From Clostridia bacterium (GTDB lineage: Bacteria; Bacillota_E; SLMV01; PUMD01): a stretch of DNA of 26,000 bases. The stretch is taken from contig PWUC01000017.1 of assembly GCA_003562655.1 (NCBI GenBank), forward strand, positions 1 to 26,000, in the 5' to 3' direction. This document shows positions 7,846-15,666 of this stretch, one piece after another; position 1 is the first letter of the stretch, and each line of letters starts with the position of its first letter. The notes under the pieces were generated by a model that saw only the letters and a program-made list of their open reading frames with translations, was not told the origin of the DNA and ran no database searches. The position numbers and the translations under genes are program-made.

Positions 7846-8688
7846 TCAGAGCAGTCGTCGCGTCCAGCCCATCGGTATCGTGACCTCACCCAGGCGGGGG
7901 TCGCTGGCCCGGCCGTGAAAATCGGACCCACCCGTGCAGATGAGATCTCTCGAGCGGGCGAAGCGCAGCAGTCTCCGAACCGCCTCAAGGGAATGATCCT
8001 GGTGCACCACCTCTACGCCCTGCACGCCCAACTCCACCAGCTCCTTCAGCCTGGGCGTGGCGATGCCGCCGAGCCCCGGATGGGCCGCCACCGGGATCCA
8101 GCCCGCCCCACGGATGGCCTCGATGCCCTCCCGGGCACTGACCCTCTCCCTGGGCACATAGGCGGGTTTGCCGGGGATGAGCAGACGGGAAAAGGCCTCG
8201 CCGATGCTCCTGCAGTGACCGCGCCTCACCAGAGCCCGGGCAATGTGGGGCCTACCCGGCGCCAGGGAGGGCGCTGCAACCCGGAGGACTTCCTCCTCAG
8301 TCAGGTGCATATCCAGATCGTCCAGGCGCGCGAGGATGCGGGTGAGGCGCCGGAGGCGACCCTCCCTCAACCGCTGCAGAAAGGGCTCCAGGTTCCCGCC
8401 CCGCATTCCGTATCCGAGAAGATGAACCTCTCCGGGGTCCGGGCCCCCTGCCGATCCGGCTCTGCCGCCATCCATATGCACCCCAAGCTCAACCCCGGGG
8501 ATCACCCGCACCCCGAGCTCCCTCCCGCAGCGCACCGCCCGCTCCACCCCGCCGGTGCTGTCGTGGTCACACAAAGAGATGCAGCCCAGGCCGACCAGCT
8601 GGGCTCTCTGCACCAGTTCTTCCGGTGTCAGCAGGCCGTCGGACAGGTTTGAATGGAGGTGCAGATCCGCACGGCTTCCCCCAGACAT
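7846..8688 (-). CDS. PHP-domain phosphoesterase (TrpH/YciV, RNase AM-like family)
   Basis: A 280-residue metal-dependent phosphoesterase. PHP motifs appear in order: DLHLHSNLSDG near the N-terminus, LCDHDS, PGVELGVHMDG, AAHPG, and GSDFHG near the C-terminus. These supply the histidine and acidic ligands of the metal centre. Characterised relatives degrade 3',5'-bisphosphonucleotides or 5' ends of short RNAs. The start is ATG 8686-8688, with GGAGGG four bases upstream. The A of this ATG is the last base of the dipeptidase TGA (TGATG), so translation is coupled. It is the last gene of the operon beginning at ymdB, and an RNA or nucleotide role would fit ymdB and the neighbouring rny. Confidence 0.85.
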   Translation of the reverse strand: MSGGSRADLHLHSNLSDGLLTPEELVQRAQLVGLGCISLCDHDSTGGVERAVRCGRELGVRVIPGVELGVHMDGGRAGSAGGPDPGEVHLLGYGMRGGNLEPFLQRLREGRLRRLTRILARLDDLDMHLTEEEVLRVAAPSLAPGRPHIARALVRRGHCRSIGEAFSRLLIPGKPAYVPRERVSAREGIEAIRGAGWIPVAAHPGLGGIATPRLKELVELGVQGVEVVHQDHSLEAVRRLLRFARSRDLICTGGSDFHGRASDPRLGEVTIPMGWTRRLL

Positions 8689-9680
8689 CAATCCCTCCAG
8701 ACGCCTTCGAGTACACGCAGGAAGTTCCCACCCAGCACCGCCCTGACCTGCTCATCAGAATAGCCCCGATCCAGCAGACCCTGGGTCAGATGAGGGAGCC
8801 GGGTGACGTCCTCCAGCCCCCGGGGGGGTCTTCCAATTCCGTCAAAGTCCGATCCGAGACCGATGTGACCGGTGCCGACCAGTTCGGCGATGTGGTCCAC
8901 GTGATCGAGGACCCCCTCCAGGGTCGCATCCTCCGGATGGACGAAGGCCGGGGCGAAGTTCATGCCCATGACCCCGCCCTTGGCCGCCAGAGCCCTGATC
9001 TGCTCATCGGTCAGGTTGCGCGGATGGGGGCAGAGGCCCCGCGCATTGGAGTGGCTGGCGATGAAGGGCCCCTCTGTGTGCTCAACGACGTCCCAAAAAC
9101 CGGGATCCGACAGGTGCGACACGTCAATCACAATGCCCAGGCGGTCCATCTCCCGGACGGCCTCAACTCCGAGACGGGTAAGCCCCCCGCCGGTCCTGGC
9201 CTCACCGATGCCATCGGCGAGCAGATTGCGCTGGTTCCAAACCATCCCCAGGCTGCGCATCCCCAGCCGGTGGAGAATCCGCAGTACACCCAGGTCCCCC
9301 TGCAGAACTTCCCCGCCCTCGACGGTCAGTATGCAGGCAATCCGTCCCCCAGAGGTGATCCGCCGGATGTCGCCGACGGTGTATGCCACCTCCGCCACCT
9401 CCGGGTTCGCCTCGACCTCCCGGTAGAAGGCGTCGGCCATCTGCATGAACCGGAAAAGAGCCCGATCGGGTTTGAACTGGGGTTCAATGTAGTGGGCGAA
9501 GAACTGCACATCGACCCCGCCCTCCTGCAGGCGGGGAAGGTCCACGTGCCCCTCACTCGAACGCTGTCCCAGCGAACGCCGCCCGTAGACCAGGGCAATC
9601 ACCGTATCCACGTGGGCATCCACCACCAATGAGTCCATGTGCAGCTCCCGCGCCTGTGCGGTCAATCTCTGCATGATCAT
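8688..9680 (-). CDS. Membrane dipeptidase family protein (renal dipeptidase, peptidase M19)
   Basis: A 330-residue zinc dipeptidase. Family markers are DAHVDT (HxD metal ligands), VEGGE (bridging glutamate), DVSHLSDPGFWDV (metal-ligand histidine), SHSNAR (second histidine) and GSDFDG near the C-terminus. There is no signal peptide or membrane segment, so despite the family name it is cytoplasmic. ATG 9678-9680 overlaps the korC stop as ATGA; ATG 9672-9674 has a better spaced GAGAGGG and is an alternative. Family members hydrolyse dipeptides, some with D- or beta-lactam residues. Position directly after korABC suggests it feeds amino acids to the 2-oxoacid pathway, which is inference. Confidence 0.9.
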   Translation of the reverse strand: MIMQRLTAQARELHMDSLVVDAHVDTVIALVYGRRSLGQRSSEGHVDLPRLQEGGVDVQFFAHYIEPQFKPDRALFRFMQMADAFYREVEANPEVAEVAYTVGDIRRITSGGRIACILTVEGGEVLQGDLGVLRILHRLGMRSLGMVWNQRNLLADGIGEARTGGGLTRLGVEAVREMDRLGIVIDVSHLSDPGFWDVVEHTEGPFIASHSNARGLCPHPRNLTDEQIRALAAKGGVMGMNFAPAFVHPEDATLEGVLDHVDHIAELVGTGHIGLGSDFDGIGRPPRGLEDVTRLPHLTQGLLDRGYSDEQVRAVLGGNFLRVLEGVWRD

Positions 9681-10210
9681 CCCTCTCCCAGCGCCAGGGA
9701 CACCCCGGCATCGAAGGCCTCAAGGTTCTGCCCCGCAAGAAGCTCCCGCAGCGCACCGGTGGGCAGTACGTGCGCCACGACTGCGAAGGCGCCGAGGGCC
9801 ATCACGTTGTAGCTTCCCATGAGGTCCAGTCGACGGGCGGTGGAGGTCAGCGGCAGTCCCACCTCGCCCTCCGCCTGTTCACAGGATACGCCATCGGAAT
9901 CATAGACCAGGATCGCACCCCCGGGCAGTTTGCCACTGTACCGCCCGTGGGCCTCCTCCGTCAGCGCCAGGACCGCGTCGGGCCGCTCAACTGTGGGGTT
10001 GGCGATGGGAGCCCGGGCCAGGATGACCTCCGACTTGGTGAACCCTCCGCGGGAGGCCACCCCGTAGCTCTGGGTCTGAACCGCATGCAGGTCCGCCTCC
10101 ACCGCGGCCTGCCCCAGCAACCTTCCCAGGTAGACAAGACCCTGACCGCCGACCCCGGCGAGGACGATCTCTGTGCGCTGCCCGGACGCAGCGCCGCTAA
10201 TCTTTGCCAT
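9677..10210 (-). CDS. korC: 2-oxoacid:ferredoxin oxidoreductase gamma subunit
   Basis: A 177-residue gamma subunit. It has the opening GVGGQGLVYLGRLLGQAA, then QSYGVASRGG, the conserved contact region to the TPP-binding subunits, and a final domain around GSYNVMALGAFA. The length is normal for a separately encoded gamma subunit. The start is ATG 10208-10210, sharing its A with the korB TGA (TGATG), with GGGAG eight bases upstream. It acts with KorA and KorB in the cytoplasm to convert a 2-oxoacid plus CoA to acyl-CoA, CO2 and reduced ferredoxin. Confidence 0.9.
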   Translation of the reverse strand: MAKISGAASGQRTEIVLAGVGGQGLVYLGRLLGQAAVEADLHAVQTQSYGVASRGGFTKSEVILARAPIANPTVERPDAVLALTEEAHGRYSGKLPGGAILVYDSDGVSCEQAEGEVGLPLTSTARRLDLMGSYNVMALGAFAVVAHVLPTGALRELLAGQNLEAFDAGVSLALGEG

Positions 10211-11046
10211 CACTTCTGCTCCCCCATCCGTGCGCTCGCTTCCTTCTGAATCTTCTCGTAGCGGGTGTTGAAGTCGGGCCTGTCATCTCTGTGAAGAACA
10301 CCGATCGGGAAGTGAGCCGCCCTCGCCTCCCCCTCCATACCCCGGTGACGCTCAACGGGAACCGCCCTCGACTTCCACAGGTTCATCATGTCGACGGGCG
10401 TCGGGTGCTGATTGTAGCGGCCGTAGTAGACGGGGCATGAGGAGTATATCTCAACCAGGGAGAACCCCCGGTGACGGATCCCGTCCTCGAGGATTCGTTC
10501 CAACATGTTCACGTGATAGACGGTGCTCCGGGCCACAAAGGTTGCCCTGGCCGCGACGGCTATCTCGCATATGTCGAAGTCTCCCTCGGGATTTCCATAT
10601 ACACTGGTGCTGGTGTAGCTGTGCACCGGAGTCGTCGCCGAATACTGGCCACCGGTCATCCCGTAGTTGAAGTTATTGGACACGACGGCAGTGACGTCGA
10701 TGTTGCGACGAGCCGCGTGCAGGAAGTGGTTGCCACCGATGGTGGCGCAGTCCCCGTCACCCATCAGTGCCAGGACCGTCAGCTCACCGGCTGCGGCCTT
10801 GACCCCGGTGGCAAAGGGGAGGGCCCGGCCGTGGGTGCCGTGAATGGAGTTGGTCTTCAGGTAGTCGTCGGCCTTGCCCCAGCAACCGATCCCCGTGCTG
10901 ACAACCGTGCGTTCCGGCGCCAGGTCCATCCGATTGAAGACCCGCATGAGCGAACCCAGGATGATGCCATTGCCGCATCCGGGACACCAAAATAGCGGGA
11001 GTGCCTCGCTCTTGAGATACCGGGCAACCTGCCCTGGAGCTTTCAT
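10210..11046 (-). CDS. korB: 2-oxoacid:ferredoxin oxidoreductase beta subunit (TPP-binding)
   Basis: A 278-residue beta subunit. CPGCGNGIILG near residue 20 is the conserved opening of KorB proteins. The thiamine-pyrophosphate/magnesium motif is GDGDCATIGGNHFLHAARRN, followed by NNFNYGMTGGQYSATTP, characteristic of the 2-oxoglutarate and branched-chain classes. ATG 11044-11046 overlaps the korA TGA as ATGA, and GGAGG lies seven bases upstream. The longer open frame upstream is only an overlap with korA. No delta (ferredoxin-like) subunit is encoded here, so electrons must go to an external ferredoxin or a subunit encoded elsewhere. 2-Oxoglutarate is the most likely substrate from similarity, but specificity is not certain. 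Confidence 0.92.
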   Translation of the reverse strand: MKAPGQVARYLKSEALPLFWCPGCGNGIILGSLMRVFNRMDLAPERTVVSTGIGCWGKADDYLKTNSIHGTHGRALPFATGVKAAAGELTVLALMGDGDCATIGGNHFLHAARRNIDVTAVVSNNFNYGMTGGQYSATTPVHSYTSTSVYGNPEGDFDICEIAVAARATFVARSTVYHVNMLERILEDGIRHRGFSLVEIYSSCPVYYGRYNQHPTPVDMMNLWKSRAVPVERHRGMEGEARAAHFPIGVLHRDDRPDFNTRYEKIQKEASARMGEQK

Positions 11047-12176
11047 AACACTTCCTCCTCGATGAACGAGATCAACTCTGCAGTGCTGATGGGAAGGCCG
11101 TTGCTCTTGGTGCAGCTGTGGCAGGGATAGTCGGGTCCCAGGACCCTTCTCACCTCGCGCACCACCTGCCCCAGGTTCATCTCCGGGACCACCACCGGGA
11201 CCCCGGCCGCGGCGGCGTCGACGATCACGGCATCTGGGAAGGGCCAGAGGGACTTGAGCTGAAGCAGTGAGACCCCACCGGGACCGAAGGGTTGATCCAG
11301 CACCAGCTGCTGGGCCGTCCGCGCAGAGCAACCGTAGGCGATGATCAGGGCGCGGGGATTTTCATCCCCGAAGAACGAGAAATCCGTGATCTCCCCGACC
11401 GCATTCTCAACCTTATCGTGCAGCCTACGTATCATGCGGGCCGCATTCTCGGGGTCGGAGTTGGGGAAACCCGTCTCGTCGTGCATCGAGGAGTTGGCAT
11501 GATAGATGTAGGGCGATCCGAAGGGCGGCAGCGGGACCGGAATCCCCCGCTCATCGTGATCATGGATTCTGAAGCTGGCGGGGTCTGCATCTGGAGATCT
11601 CCGGCTGATCACCTCAACGTCGCCCGGGATCAGGACGTCCTCCCGCATGTGTCCGACGATCTCATCGGCCAGTACATACACCGGATGCCGCAGCTGTTCT
11701 GCCAGGTTGAAGGCGCGCACGGTCAGGTCAAAACACTCCTGCACCGAGGACGGGGCCAGGACCACGGCCGAGTGGTCGCCGTGGGAGCCCCACCGAACCT
11801 GCATGGTATCAGCCTGGGCCGGCTTGGTCGCCAGCCCGGTGCTGGGTCCGGACCGCTGGATGTTGATGATGACACAGGGGACCTCGGCCATTATGGCCAC
11901 ACCGAGGTTCTCCTGCATGAGTGAAACCCCGGGGCCGCTGGTGGCCGTGAAGCTCTTGGCGCCGGCCAGGGACGCCCCGATGATCGCTGCCATACTCGCC
12001 AGCTCATCCTCCATCTGCAGGTAAACGCCGCCGATGGCCGGCAGCTTGCGTGAGGCACCCTCGGCGATCTCGGAAGATGGCGTTATGGGATAACCGGCAA
12101 AGAAGCGCGCTCCCGCCGCGAGCGCTCCCTCCAGTATCGCCTCATTGCCCTGGAGAAACTCCCTCTTTGGCATCAT
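11043..12176 (-). CDS. korA: 2-oxoacid:ferredoxin oxidoreductase alpha subunit
   Basis: A 377-residue alpha subunit of the form without a fused gamma domain. Visible signatures are AGYPITPSSEI near residue 28, then TSGPGVSLMQENLGVAIMAEVPCVIINIQRSGPSTG, and TKPAQADTMQVRWGSHGDH, typical of KorA/VorA-like proteins. The C-terminal domain carries LQLKSLWPFP. Two ATG codons stand side by side at 12171-12176, directly after the ymdB TGA, with GGAGAGG upstream inside the end of ymdB. It forms the catalytic complex with the next two gene products. Linkage to ymdB by zero spacing means one transcript covers both. Confidence 0.92.
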   Translation of the reverse strand: MMPKREFLQGNEAILEGALAAGARFFAGYPITPSSEIAEGASRKLPAIGGVYLQMEDELASMAAIIGASLAGAKSFTATSGPGVSLMQENLGVAIMAEVPCVIINIQRSGPSTGLATKPAQADTMQVRWGSHGDHSAVVLAPSSVQECFDLTVRAFNLAEQLRHPVYVLADEIVGHMREDVLIPGDVEVISRRSPDADPASFRIHDHDERGIPVPLPPFGSPYIYHANSSMHDETGFPNSDPENAARMIRRLHDKVENAVGEITDFSFFGDENPRALIIAYGCSARTAQQLVLDQPFGPGGVSLLQLKSLWPFPDAVIVDAAAAGVPVVVPEMNLGQVVREVRRVLGPDYPCHSCTKSNGLPISTAELISFIEEEVL

Positions 12177-12998
12177 TCATCGCCTCTCCTTCCCGTCATC
12201 ATAGGATACATTGACCAGGCTTATGTCCCGCACCTGAGGCCTCCCCTCGTCCACGATGAAATCCAGCACCACCGCGTTCAACACGCGGGCACCGCCAGCA
12301 ACTTCGAACCGAACGGGCATCTGGGTGAGAAATCGACGGATCACTGCCCCGGGCTTGACACCCAGAATTCCCTCGGATGAACCCGTCATCCCCACATCGG
12401 TGACGTAGGCTGTGCCCCCGGGGAGCAGGCCGGCATCCGCCGTCTGCACATGGGTGTGTGTGCCGACGACAGCGGCCACCTGCCCGTCGAAGTGCCGCGC
12501 GAAGGCCCCTTTTTCCGATGTCGCCTCACCGTGAAAATCCACCACGATGGCGGCCTCATCCAGGTGCATCTCCTTTTTGAGCCCGTTGAGAAGCTCCTGC
12601 ATGCCCTGAAAGGGACAGGAAAAACCGGTGTCGATGAAGACGCGGCCGTGCACGTTGACCACCACAACGGGGAAGCCCCCGGTCCCCTCGATCACGTAGT
12701 GACCACGCCCCGGAGCGCTCTCGGGGTAGTTGAGGGGCCGCAGCAGACGGGGCTCCTCCGCTATGTAGTCGATGGCCTCTCTCTGGTCCCATATGTGGTT
12801 TCCCGAGGTGATCACGTCGACCCCTGCAGAGAAGAGCTCCGCCGCGGTCTTGGCAGTGATCCCTGCACCGCCGGCGACGTTCTCTCCATTGGCAACGACA
12901 ATGTCTATTGCGCGCTCGGCCCGGATTGTGCAGAGCTCATCCCGGAGCAGATGTCTGCCGGGCCGTCCAACCACATCGCCGATGATTAGAATCCTCAC
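12177..12998 (-). CDS. ymdB: YmdB-family metallophosphoesterase (TIGR00282)
   Basis: A 273-residue calcineurin-like phosphodiesterase. Metal-site motifs are IGDVVGRPGR at the N-terminus, VANGENVAGGAGIT, TSGNHIWDQ, DFHGEATSEK and GTHTHVQTAD. All match the Bacillus YmdB family, which hydrolyses cyclic nucleotides and affects biofilm and sporulation decisions. The length is usual. The start is GTG 12996-12998, with GGAGGG eight bases upstream. It follows rny, as in most Bacillota, but here a strong terminator separates the two and a promoter-like segment precedes ymdB. Unlike the usual order, no spoVS follows; korABC comes directly after. Confidence 0.92.
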   Translation of the reverse strand: MRILIIGDVVGRPGRHLLRDELCTIRAERAIDIVVANGENVAGGAGITAKTAAELFSAGVDVITSGNHIWDQREAIDYIAEEPRLLRPLNYPESAPGRGHYVIEGTGGFPVVVVNVHGRVFIDTGFSCPFQGMQELLNGLKKEMHLDEAAIVVDFHGEATSEKGAFARHFDGQVAAVVGTHTHVQTADAGLLPGGTAYVTDVGMTGSSEGILGVKPGAVIRRFLTQMPVRFEVAGGARVLNAVVLDFIVDEGRPQVRDISLVNVSYDDGKERR

Positions 12999-13018
12999 GT
13001 CCTTTTCCCTCCAAACCC

Positions 13019-13046
13019 ACTATACCGTTTCGCTAAGAAACACCGT
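13019..13046 (-). promoter_or_regulatory. Promoter-like segment with inverted repeat before ymdB
   Basis: On the minus strand TATAGT at 13024-13019 matches the -10 box at five of six positions and lies between the rny terminator and the ymdB ribosome binding site. No good -35 box is found 16-18 bases upstream. Just upstream lies the inverted repeat GTTTC-TTAGC-GAAAC (13027-13041), flanked by ATAC and GTAT, which may be an operator. A separate promoter is expected here because of the terminator. Confidence 0.35.
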
Positions 13047-13056
13047 ATCCCTCCAG

Positions 13057-13099
13057 AAAGAAAGGCCCGAAACCGGACGGGTCATCCGATTTCGGGCCT
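13057..13099 (-). terminator. Intrinsic terminator of rny
   Basis: AGGCCCGAAA at 13063-13072 and TTTCGGGCCT at 13090-13099 form a perfect ten-base-pair stem, with an inner CGGA/TCCG pairing. On the minus strand it begins 17 bases after the rny stop and runs into TTTCTTTCTGG. This is the clearest terminator in the window. Confidence 0.85.
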
Positions 13100-13115
13100 C
13101 CCAGGATAGAGGATC

Positions 13116-14672
13116 TCACTTGGCGTATTCGACTGCCCGTGTCTGTCTTATGACAGTCACCTTGACCTGACCCGGGTACTCTACGTGCTCCTGCACATGC
13201 CTGACGATGTCTCTTGCCAGGCCGTACGCCTCGAGGTCATCGATCTCGTCGGGTTTGACCATGATCCGTATCTCCCTGCCCGCCTGGATAGCGTAGGCTC
13301 TGTCCACCCCATCGAAGGAATCGGCAATCTCCTCGAGCTTGGCAAGCCTCTGCACGTAGGCTTCCAGGGTCTCCTTTCTGGCCCCGGGCCGGGCAGCGGA
13401 AAGAGCATCGGCGGCGGCGATGAGGACCGCCTCCACGTTTCTGGCCTCATAATCGCCGTGATGCGAGCTCATGGCATCAATGACCGGCTCCTTTTCTCCG
13501 TACCTGCGAAGCAGCTCCCTTCCGATCTCAACGTGCGTACCCTGAACCTCGTGGTCCGCAGCCTTTCCGATGTCGTGGACCAGTCCGGCCCGCCGGGCAA
13601 GATTGACATTCACCTGCAGCTCCGATGCCATCATGGCCGCCAGGTATGAGACTTCGAGAGAGTGCTTCAGCACGTTCTGACCGTAGCTGCTGCGGTATTT
13701 CAGCCGTCCGAGAAGATCCACCAACCTCGGGTGAAGGCCGTGTACTCCCGCATCGTAGGCCGCCCGCTGGCCGGTCTCACGGATCAGCTCCTCCAGCTCC
13801 CGCTCAACCTTTTCATACATCTCCTCAATCCTGGCCGGATGGATTCGCCCATCGGCGACCAGGCGCTCCAACGTCAACCGGGCCTTCTCGCGCCGAATGG
13901 GATCAAAACATGAGACCACCACGGCCTCCGGGGTATCATCAATGATGACATCGACCCCACTCAGGCTCTCAAAGGCGCGTATGTTCCGGCCCTCCCTGCC
14001 AATTATGCGTCCCTTCATATCATCGCTCGGCAGTTCAATGACGGACACTGTGCTGTCACTGACCTGATCGGCGGCACAGCGCTGAATGGCGAGGGCGACA
14101 ATCTCCCGGGCCTTTCTCTGCGCTCCCTCGCGCGCATCGGTCTCGACCTCGCGCTCTATGGAGGCAACCTTGCGCCGAGCTTCCCTCTGAGCCTCATCAA
14201 GAATCTGTCTTTGCGCCTCGTCCCTGGTGAGACCGGCAATCCGCTCCATCTCCCGGTTTTGCTCCTGCATCATCTTCTCGGCGGAGGCCTCAAGGCGCTC
14301 CAGCTCCTCAGACCGCACCTTGACCTTCTCTTCCCTATTCTCGAGGGTCTCGGTGCGGCGATCCAGAGACTCCTCCTTCTGCATCAACCGACGCTCCATT
14401 TTCTGCAACTCGGAACGCCGCTCCCGGGTGTCGTTCTCAAAGGAGGTTCTCATCTTGTAGATGTCCTCTTTGGCCTGTAGGACCGACTCCTTTTTCTTGC
14501 GCTCCGCCTCCTTGGATGCATCATTCAGGATCCTCACGGCCTCGCGCTCAGCCGAATCTATCTTGGCCTCTGCCATGTATTTGCGTAGATAGAATCCAAA
14601 CAGGAAGAATACTAAGGCCGTTGCAAAACCAATCGCTAAAACAAGTCCCGCATTAATGACAGACACCTCCAT
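13116..14672 (-). CDS. rny: Ribonuclease Y
   Basis: A 518-residue membrane-anchored endoribonuclease that starts mRNA decay in Bacillota. Residues about 7-27 form one N-terminal membrane helix, followed by a long charged coiled coil to about residue 200. A KH domain follows with [15 protein letters not shown], then an HD domain with HDIGKA and SSHHGD, and the family's C-terminal domain ending [14 protein letters not shown]. The length is normal. The start is uncertain: ATG 14670-14672 has only a weak GGCGAG site, GTG 14679-14681 lies three codons upstream, and a strong GGAGGTG sits inside codons 1-3. It has its own terminator and is separated from recX by about 500 bases. Confidence 0.93.
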   Translation of the reverse strand: MEVSVINAGLVLAIGFATALVFFLFGFYLRKYMAEAKIDSAEREAVRILNDASKEAERKKKESVLQAKEDIYKMRTSFENDTRERRSELQKMERRLMQKEESLDRRTETLENREEKVKVRSEELERLEASAEKMMQEQNREMERIAGLTRDEAQRQILDEAQREARRKVASIEREVETDAREGAQRKAREIVALAIQRCAADQVSDSTVSVIELPSDDMKGRIIGREGRNIRAFESLSGVDVIIDDTPEAVVVSCFDPIRREKARLTLERLVADGRIHPARIEEMYEKVERELEELIRETGQRAAYDAGVHGLHPRLVDLLGRLKYRSSYGQNVLKHSLEVSYLAAMMASELQVNVNLARRAGLVHDIGKAADHEVQGTHVEIGRELLRRYGEKEPVIDAMSSHHGDYEARNVEAVLIAAADALSAARPGARKETLEAYVQRLAKLEEIADSFDGVDRAYAIQAGREIRIMVKPDEIDDLEAYGLARDIVRHVQEHVEYPGQVKVTVIRQTRAVEYAK

Positions 14673-14744
14673 TCTCGCCACAGTTCACATGAGTAAGACC
14701 GAGCCCGCGGGACCCGGCCTTTCGATCCACCATGAATGCACCCA

Positions 14745-14795
14745 CCGGGAGAGTCTCCCGGGATGAATTGTGACCAATCACCGTGATTTCCCCAA
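14745..14795 (-). promoter_or_regulatory. Candidate rny promoter with operator-like repeat and 5'-end hairpin
   Basis: On the minus strand TTGGGG (14795-14790) and CACAAT (14772-14767) are 17 bases apart, a possible but weak -35/-10 pair. The perfect inverted repeat AATCAC-C-GTGATT (14776-14788) lies between them. Predicted transcription would begin near 14760, exactly at the hairpin CCGGGAG-AGT-CTCCCGG (14745-14761), which would stand at the 5' end of the mRNA. The hairpin and repeat are certain as sequence; the promoter is inference. Confidence 0.35.
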
Positions 14796-14891
14796 ACCTC
14801 AGGGCAGGATGCTATTCATTCAACACAAAACGTGTTGGTAGACTCGCAAAAAAGACTGGCCTCGGGTAGCCCTGCGGCTAGACTGCGCCTG

Positions 14892-14926
14892 AAAAACCCA
14901 CAGAACACTAGACCCCATCTGTTTGG
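14892..14926 (-). terminator. Weak terminator candidate downstream of recX
   Basis: On the minus strand ACAGA and TCTGT pair around a 13-base loop, with flanking CC/GG, and are followed by GGGTTTTTC. The stem is short and lies some 250 bases beyond the recX stop, so this is only a candidate for the end of the thpR-recA-recX transcript. Confidence 0.25.
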
Positions 14927-15171
14927 ATTGAGAGTACCACAAGACGGGCCGATTGTCCACGGTTCGAGGTCGCAAAGGGCGACTGGATTGTCCCCGAGCC
15001 CCACGAAAACCACGGCCAGAACCTTCCCCTCGCCGCCTGCGGGTCTGCAGGCAGTCCCCTGGACAGCCCAGCTGCGTCCTTGCTGCCGGCTCTGTGACAA
15101 AGATCCGGGGTCCCCTGACAGCGTCCTGTGCGATGCCCCTGCCGGTACCGGCGACGGCAGACATCGACCAC

Positions 15172-15666
15172 CTAGGCATAGGGATCAAGTAGGCGCCGGA
15201 TCAGCGACCGGGAAAAACCTCTTCGCGCCAGATAGGAAAAGAGCCGCCGAACCTGCCGCTGCCTTTCCTCGGCGGGCAGATCCATGTCGGGGATGCCGCC
15301 ACGGCGCTGCAGCACCCTCCGCGCCATCACCTCTTCATCCTCCCGGGTGATGTCGGCCAGCACCTGCGTGATCAGACCATCATCCACCCCGCGCTTCCGC
15401 AGCTCCTGGTGCAGCCGAATCCGTCCCATGGGCTTGTGCTCCCGGGTGTAGTCCACATACTCTCGAGCAAAGGATGCATCATCCAGAAAGGTCTCGGCCA
15501 GCAGCTGGCTCACGCACTCCTCGACAATGTCACCGCCAAACCCCTTCCTGCGGAGACGATCCCGCATCTCAGAGGCGGTCCTGGACCTGCGCGACAGCAG
15601 GCGGAAGGCATGTTCTCGCGCCCGGGTGATCTGTCTTTTTCGGTCATCCCCCGGAGGGCTCGTCAT
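15172..15666 (-). CDS. recX: Regulatory protein RecX
   Basis: A 164-residue helical-repeat protein that limits RecA filament activity. Typical RecX repeats are visible: [65 protein letters not shown], and [21 protein letters not shown] near the C-terminus. Length is within the family range. The start is ATG 15664-15666, inside the last codons of recA (23-base overlap), with no good ribosome binding site. Translation therefore probably depends on ribosomes finishing recA. This keeps RecX low relative to RecA and gives the same SOS control. Confidence 0.9.
   Translation of the reverse strand: MTSPPGDDRKRQITRAREHAFRLLSRRSRTASEMRDRLRRKGFGGDIVEECVSQLLAETFLDDASFAREYVDYTREHKPMGRIRLHQELRKRGVDDGLITQVLADITREDEEVMARRVLQRRGGIPDMDLPAEERQRQVRRLFSYLARRGFSRSLIRRLLDPYA

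Larger units (their letters stand above)
14682..15171. other. Structured intergenic region between recX and rny, no convincing gene
   Basis: About 490 bases with no gene I can support, although weak frames exist on both strands. It holds several inverted repeats: GCCTGC/GCAGGC (15035-15052), GTCGC/GCGAC (about 14970-14984) flanked by two copies of GATTGTCC (14951-14958 and 14986-14993), CAACAC/GTGTTG (14821-14837) and the two nearest rny described separately. On the minus strand there are T runs at about 14892-14896 and 14853-14858. A structured RNA or a chain of weak terminators and leaders could explain this. I could not match it to a known RNA family. Confidence 0.4.

Noticed and set aside
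14961..15000. GGTTCGAG resembling a tRNA T-loop
   Set aside because: No matching acceptor, D or anticodon arm can be folded around it, so it is not a tRNA.
14816..15188. Minus-strand frames of 94 and 122 codons between recX and rny
   Set aside because: Overlapping each other in different frames, with no start signals and no recognisable protein; the region looks more like structured noncoding sequence.
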